DNA from: Sphingomonadaceae bacterium
Lineage (GTDB): Bacteria; Pseudomonadota; Alphaproteobacteria; Sphingomonadales; Sphingomonadaceae
Direction of reading: 5' to 3'
Assembly (NCBI GenBank): GCA_009926135.1
Contig: RFPL01000008.1
Span: 1 to 64,000 of the forward strand
Length of the DNA: 64,000 nucleotides
Shown: piece after piece, positions 56,748-64,000 of the stretch
How the letters are laid out: the number at the start of each line of letters is the position of its first letter
Numbering within the stretch: position 1 is the first letter of the stretch
Notes under the pieces: generated by a model
What the model was told of the DNA's origin: nothing
Seen by the model: only the letters and a program-made list of their open reading frames with translations
Database searches by the model: none
Made by a program: the position numbers and the translations under genes

Positions 56748-57914
56748 ATGCGTATTGAACGAGAAAATCCCGTGTCCATGAACACCCGGCTTGGCGTGCG
56801 GCATGGGCCCAGCCGCGCCCGGCGCTGGCTGGCCGCCGGCGTCGCCGGACTGGCGCTGGCAGGGCTTGGTTCCTACGCCTTTGGCACGGCCACCGGCGGA
56901 GCGCCGGCTTTGGTGCTGGACTTGACCGAAGTCGGCAAGCGCCCAAGTCCGCCGCCGTTCGAGGCCGATTGCTCGGTCCAGCCGGCCGCCTTGCAGGCAG
57001 AACTGTCGCGCATTGCCGCCAGCTTTGAAGGCGAAGTCGGGATCGGCATTACCAAGGCCGGGTGCGACTGGACCGTGGGCGCGCGGCTCGACCAGCATTT
57101 CCCGCAGCAGAGCGTCTCCAAGCTGTGGGTGGCGATGTCGGTGCTGGACGCGGTCGACAATGGGCGGATGCGGCTTGACCAGCAGCTCACCATTACGCCG
57201 CGCGACCTGACCCTGTTCAACCAGCCGCTGCAGTGGGAAGTGCTCGACAAGGGCATGATCGAGCGGCCGGTGCAAATGCTGATGCAGAACGCGCTGTCAC
57301 TGTCGGACAACACCGCCAATGATCGCCTGCTCTGGACTGTTGGCGGGCCGGGCCATGTCCGCTCGTTCCTGAAAAGCCGCGAGATTTCGGGTATTCGCTT
57401 TGGCCCCGGCGAACGGCTGCTGCAAAGCGCTGCCGCCGGGCTAACCTGGTCGCCCGAACTGGCGGCCGGCCGCAATTTTGAACAGGCCCGCGCGCGCCTG
57501 CCCAAGGATGTGCGCGAAGCCGCCCTCGCGAAGTATGTTGCCGATCCGATGGACGGCGCGACCCCGGCCGGGATGGCCCACGCGCTCGCCCGGCTGGCCA
57601 AGGGCGAACTGCTGTCCGAGCAGTCAACCCGGCTGCTGCTGGAAACCATGGGCAAGTCGCGCAGCGGGCCGATGCGGCTGAAGGCCGGCTTGCCCCATAG
57701 CTGGAAGGCTTACCACAAGACCGGCACCGGCCAGGAACTCGGTTCGCTCGCCACTGGCTATAACGATGTTGCCGTGGTCGAGGCGCCTGACGGATCCTAC
57801 TACGGCGTCGCCGTGCTGATCGGCCGGACCCATCAGCCGATCCGTGCGCGGATGGAAATGATGCAGTCAGTCTCGGCCGCGCTTGCTCGCTGGCACGATA
57901 CCCGGACGTCCTGA
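56748..57914 (+). CDS. Class A beta-lactamase-like serine hydrolase
   Basis: The 388-residue protein has an N-terminal membrane or signal helix (about 27-45) and class A motifs: SVSK with Ser122 and Lys125, SDN at 186-188, HKTGTG for the KTG box, and ERLLQ at about 222-226, the likely counterpart of Glu166-x-x-Leu-Asn170 with Gln in the last place. The Ser-to-SDN spacing of 64 is close to the usual 60. An alternative start is ATG at 56778. It may be a periplasmic beta-lactamase or a related peptidase; resistance is not shown. A terminator follows. Confidence 0.78.
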   Translation: MRIERENPVSMNTRLGVRHGPSRARRWLAAGVAGLALAGLGSYAFGTATGGAPALVLDLTEVGKRPSPPPFEADCSVQPAALQAELSRIAASFEGEVGIGITKAGCDWTVGARLDQHFPQQSVSKLWVAMSVLDAVDNGRMRLDQQLTITPRDLTLFNQPLQWEVLDKGMIERPVQMLMQNALSLSDNTANDRLLWTVGGPGHVRSFLKSREISGIRFGPGERLLQSAAAGLTWSPELAAGRNFEQARARLPKDVREAALAKYVADPMDGATPAGMAHALARLAKGELLSEQSTRLLLETMGKSRSGPMRLKAGLPHSWKAYHKTGTGQELGSLATGYNDVAVVEAPDGSYYGVAVLIGRTHQPIRARMEMMQSVSAALARWHDTRTS

Positions 57915-57930
57915 TCCCCGGTTGATCATC

Positions 57931-57972
57931 AACGAAAAACCCCGCCGGATCGCTCCGGCGGGGTTTTCGTTT
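57931..57972. terminator. Bidirectional terminator between the class A gene and rpoC
   Basis: AAAACCCCGCCGGA pairs with TCCGGCGGGGTTTT across a TCGC loop (about 57936-57967), flanked by AACG and CGTT that extend the stem. The A-rich left and T-rich right arms allow termination on both strands. Confidence 0.85.
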
Positions 57973-57994
57973 ACCCGGCAGCGCGGGGCAAGGA

Positions 57995-62273
<4,279 letters not shown>

Positions 62274-62358
62274 TCAGTCCCTTGAAGGGGTGAATATCTG
62301 GGGCGGGGTAGGGATGGGCGGCCAAACTCTCACTTGAGAATGGGACCGCCCGGTCCTG

Positions 62359-64000
<1,642 letters not shown>

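Overview
The window is a stretch of a high-GC alphaproteobacterial chromosome. Protein content points to the Sphingomonadales (Sphingomonas/Novosphingobium/Erythrobacter type). The main clues are DUF4402, DUF2171 and DUF952 proteins, a secreted protein with a TonB-box-like VTGQR motif, a CYP153-type P450, many acyl-CoA and M20 peptidase genes, and the rpoB-rpoC pair. No rRNA, tRNA, CRISPR array, transposase or phage gene was seen. The genus is inferred from recognised families and no database search was possible.

Layout. 0-0.6 kb: the end of one small membrane protein gene and a second small membrane gene. 0.6-5.3 kb (minus strand): an MFS carrier coupled to a saccharopine-dehydrogenase-like reductase, DoxX, acyl-CoA dehydrogenase and dCTP deaminase. 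5.4-9.3 kb: a nucleotide-sugar block (UDP-hexuronate-type epimerase diverging from wecB-wecC). 9.3-11.8 kb: small DUF proteins and a MESH1-like HD hydrolase. 11.8-12.8 kb: an AT-richer accessory patch. 12.8-17.4 kb: nrdB and nrdA, separated by three small genes. 18-25 kb: hydrolase, nadB, ABC ATPase, DUF4402, tldD. 25-30.2 kb: CYP153 P450 and its TetR regulator behind a clear inverted-repeat operator, then SDR, DoxX-like and short asparaginase genes overlapping by 4 bases each, then an MFS carrier. 30.3-35.7 kb: a photolyase-like gene with inverted domain order, guaA, a lipoprotein and an acyl-CoA ligase. 35.8-39 kb: a 27-residue peptide gene and two tandem secreted M20 peptidases. 39-48 kb: gyrB, thioesterase, TetR, 5'-nucleotidase lipoprotein, lipid-related membrane proteins, MidA-like methyltransferase and lgt. 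48-55.5 kb: acyl-CoA ligase, an inserted two-gene segment, glnD and gltX. 55.5-58 kb: two serine beta-lactamase-fold proteins. 58-64 kb: rpoC and the 3' part of rpoB.

Two structural anomalies stand out. First, rpoC is out of frame. Compared with the universally conserved zinc-binding loop, about 14 bases are missing after codon 70, which removes the second zinc cysteine and splits the gene into a 70-codon head and a 1352-codon body. Either the sequence is wrong here or the subunit is made in an unusual way. Second, an exact 88-bp direct repeat (49865-49952 and 51305-51392) flanks a 1.35-kb segment carrying two secreted-protein genes. The repeat carries the 3' end of the acyl-CoA ligase and the TTG start of glnD, whose stop and start overlap as TTGA. 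The insertion therefore left both neighbours intact by duplicating their shared junction.

Functionally the window combines housekeeping (RNA polymerase, gyrase, RNR, GMP synthesis, nitrogen sensing, Glu-tRNA, lipoprotein maturation) with fatty-acid and alkane metabolism (CYP153, two acyl-CoA ligases, acyl-CoA dehydrogenase, thioesterase, PlsC-like acyltransferase) and surface polysaccharide precursor supply.
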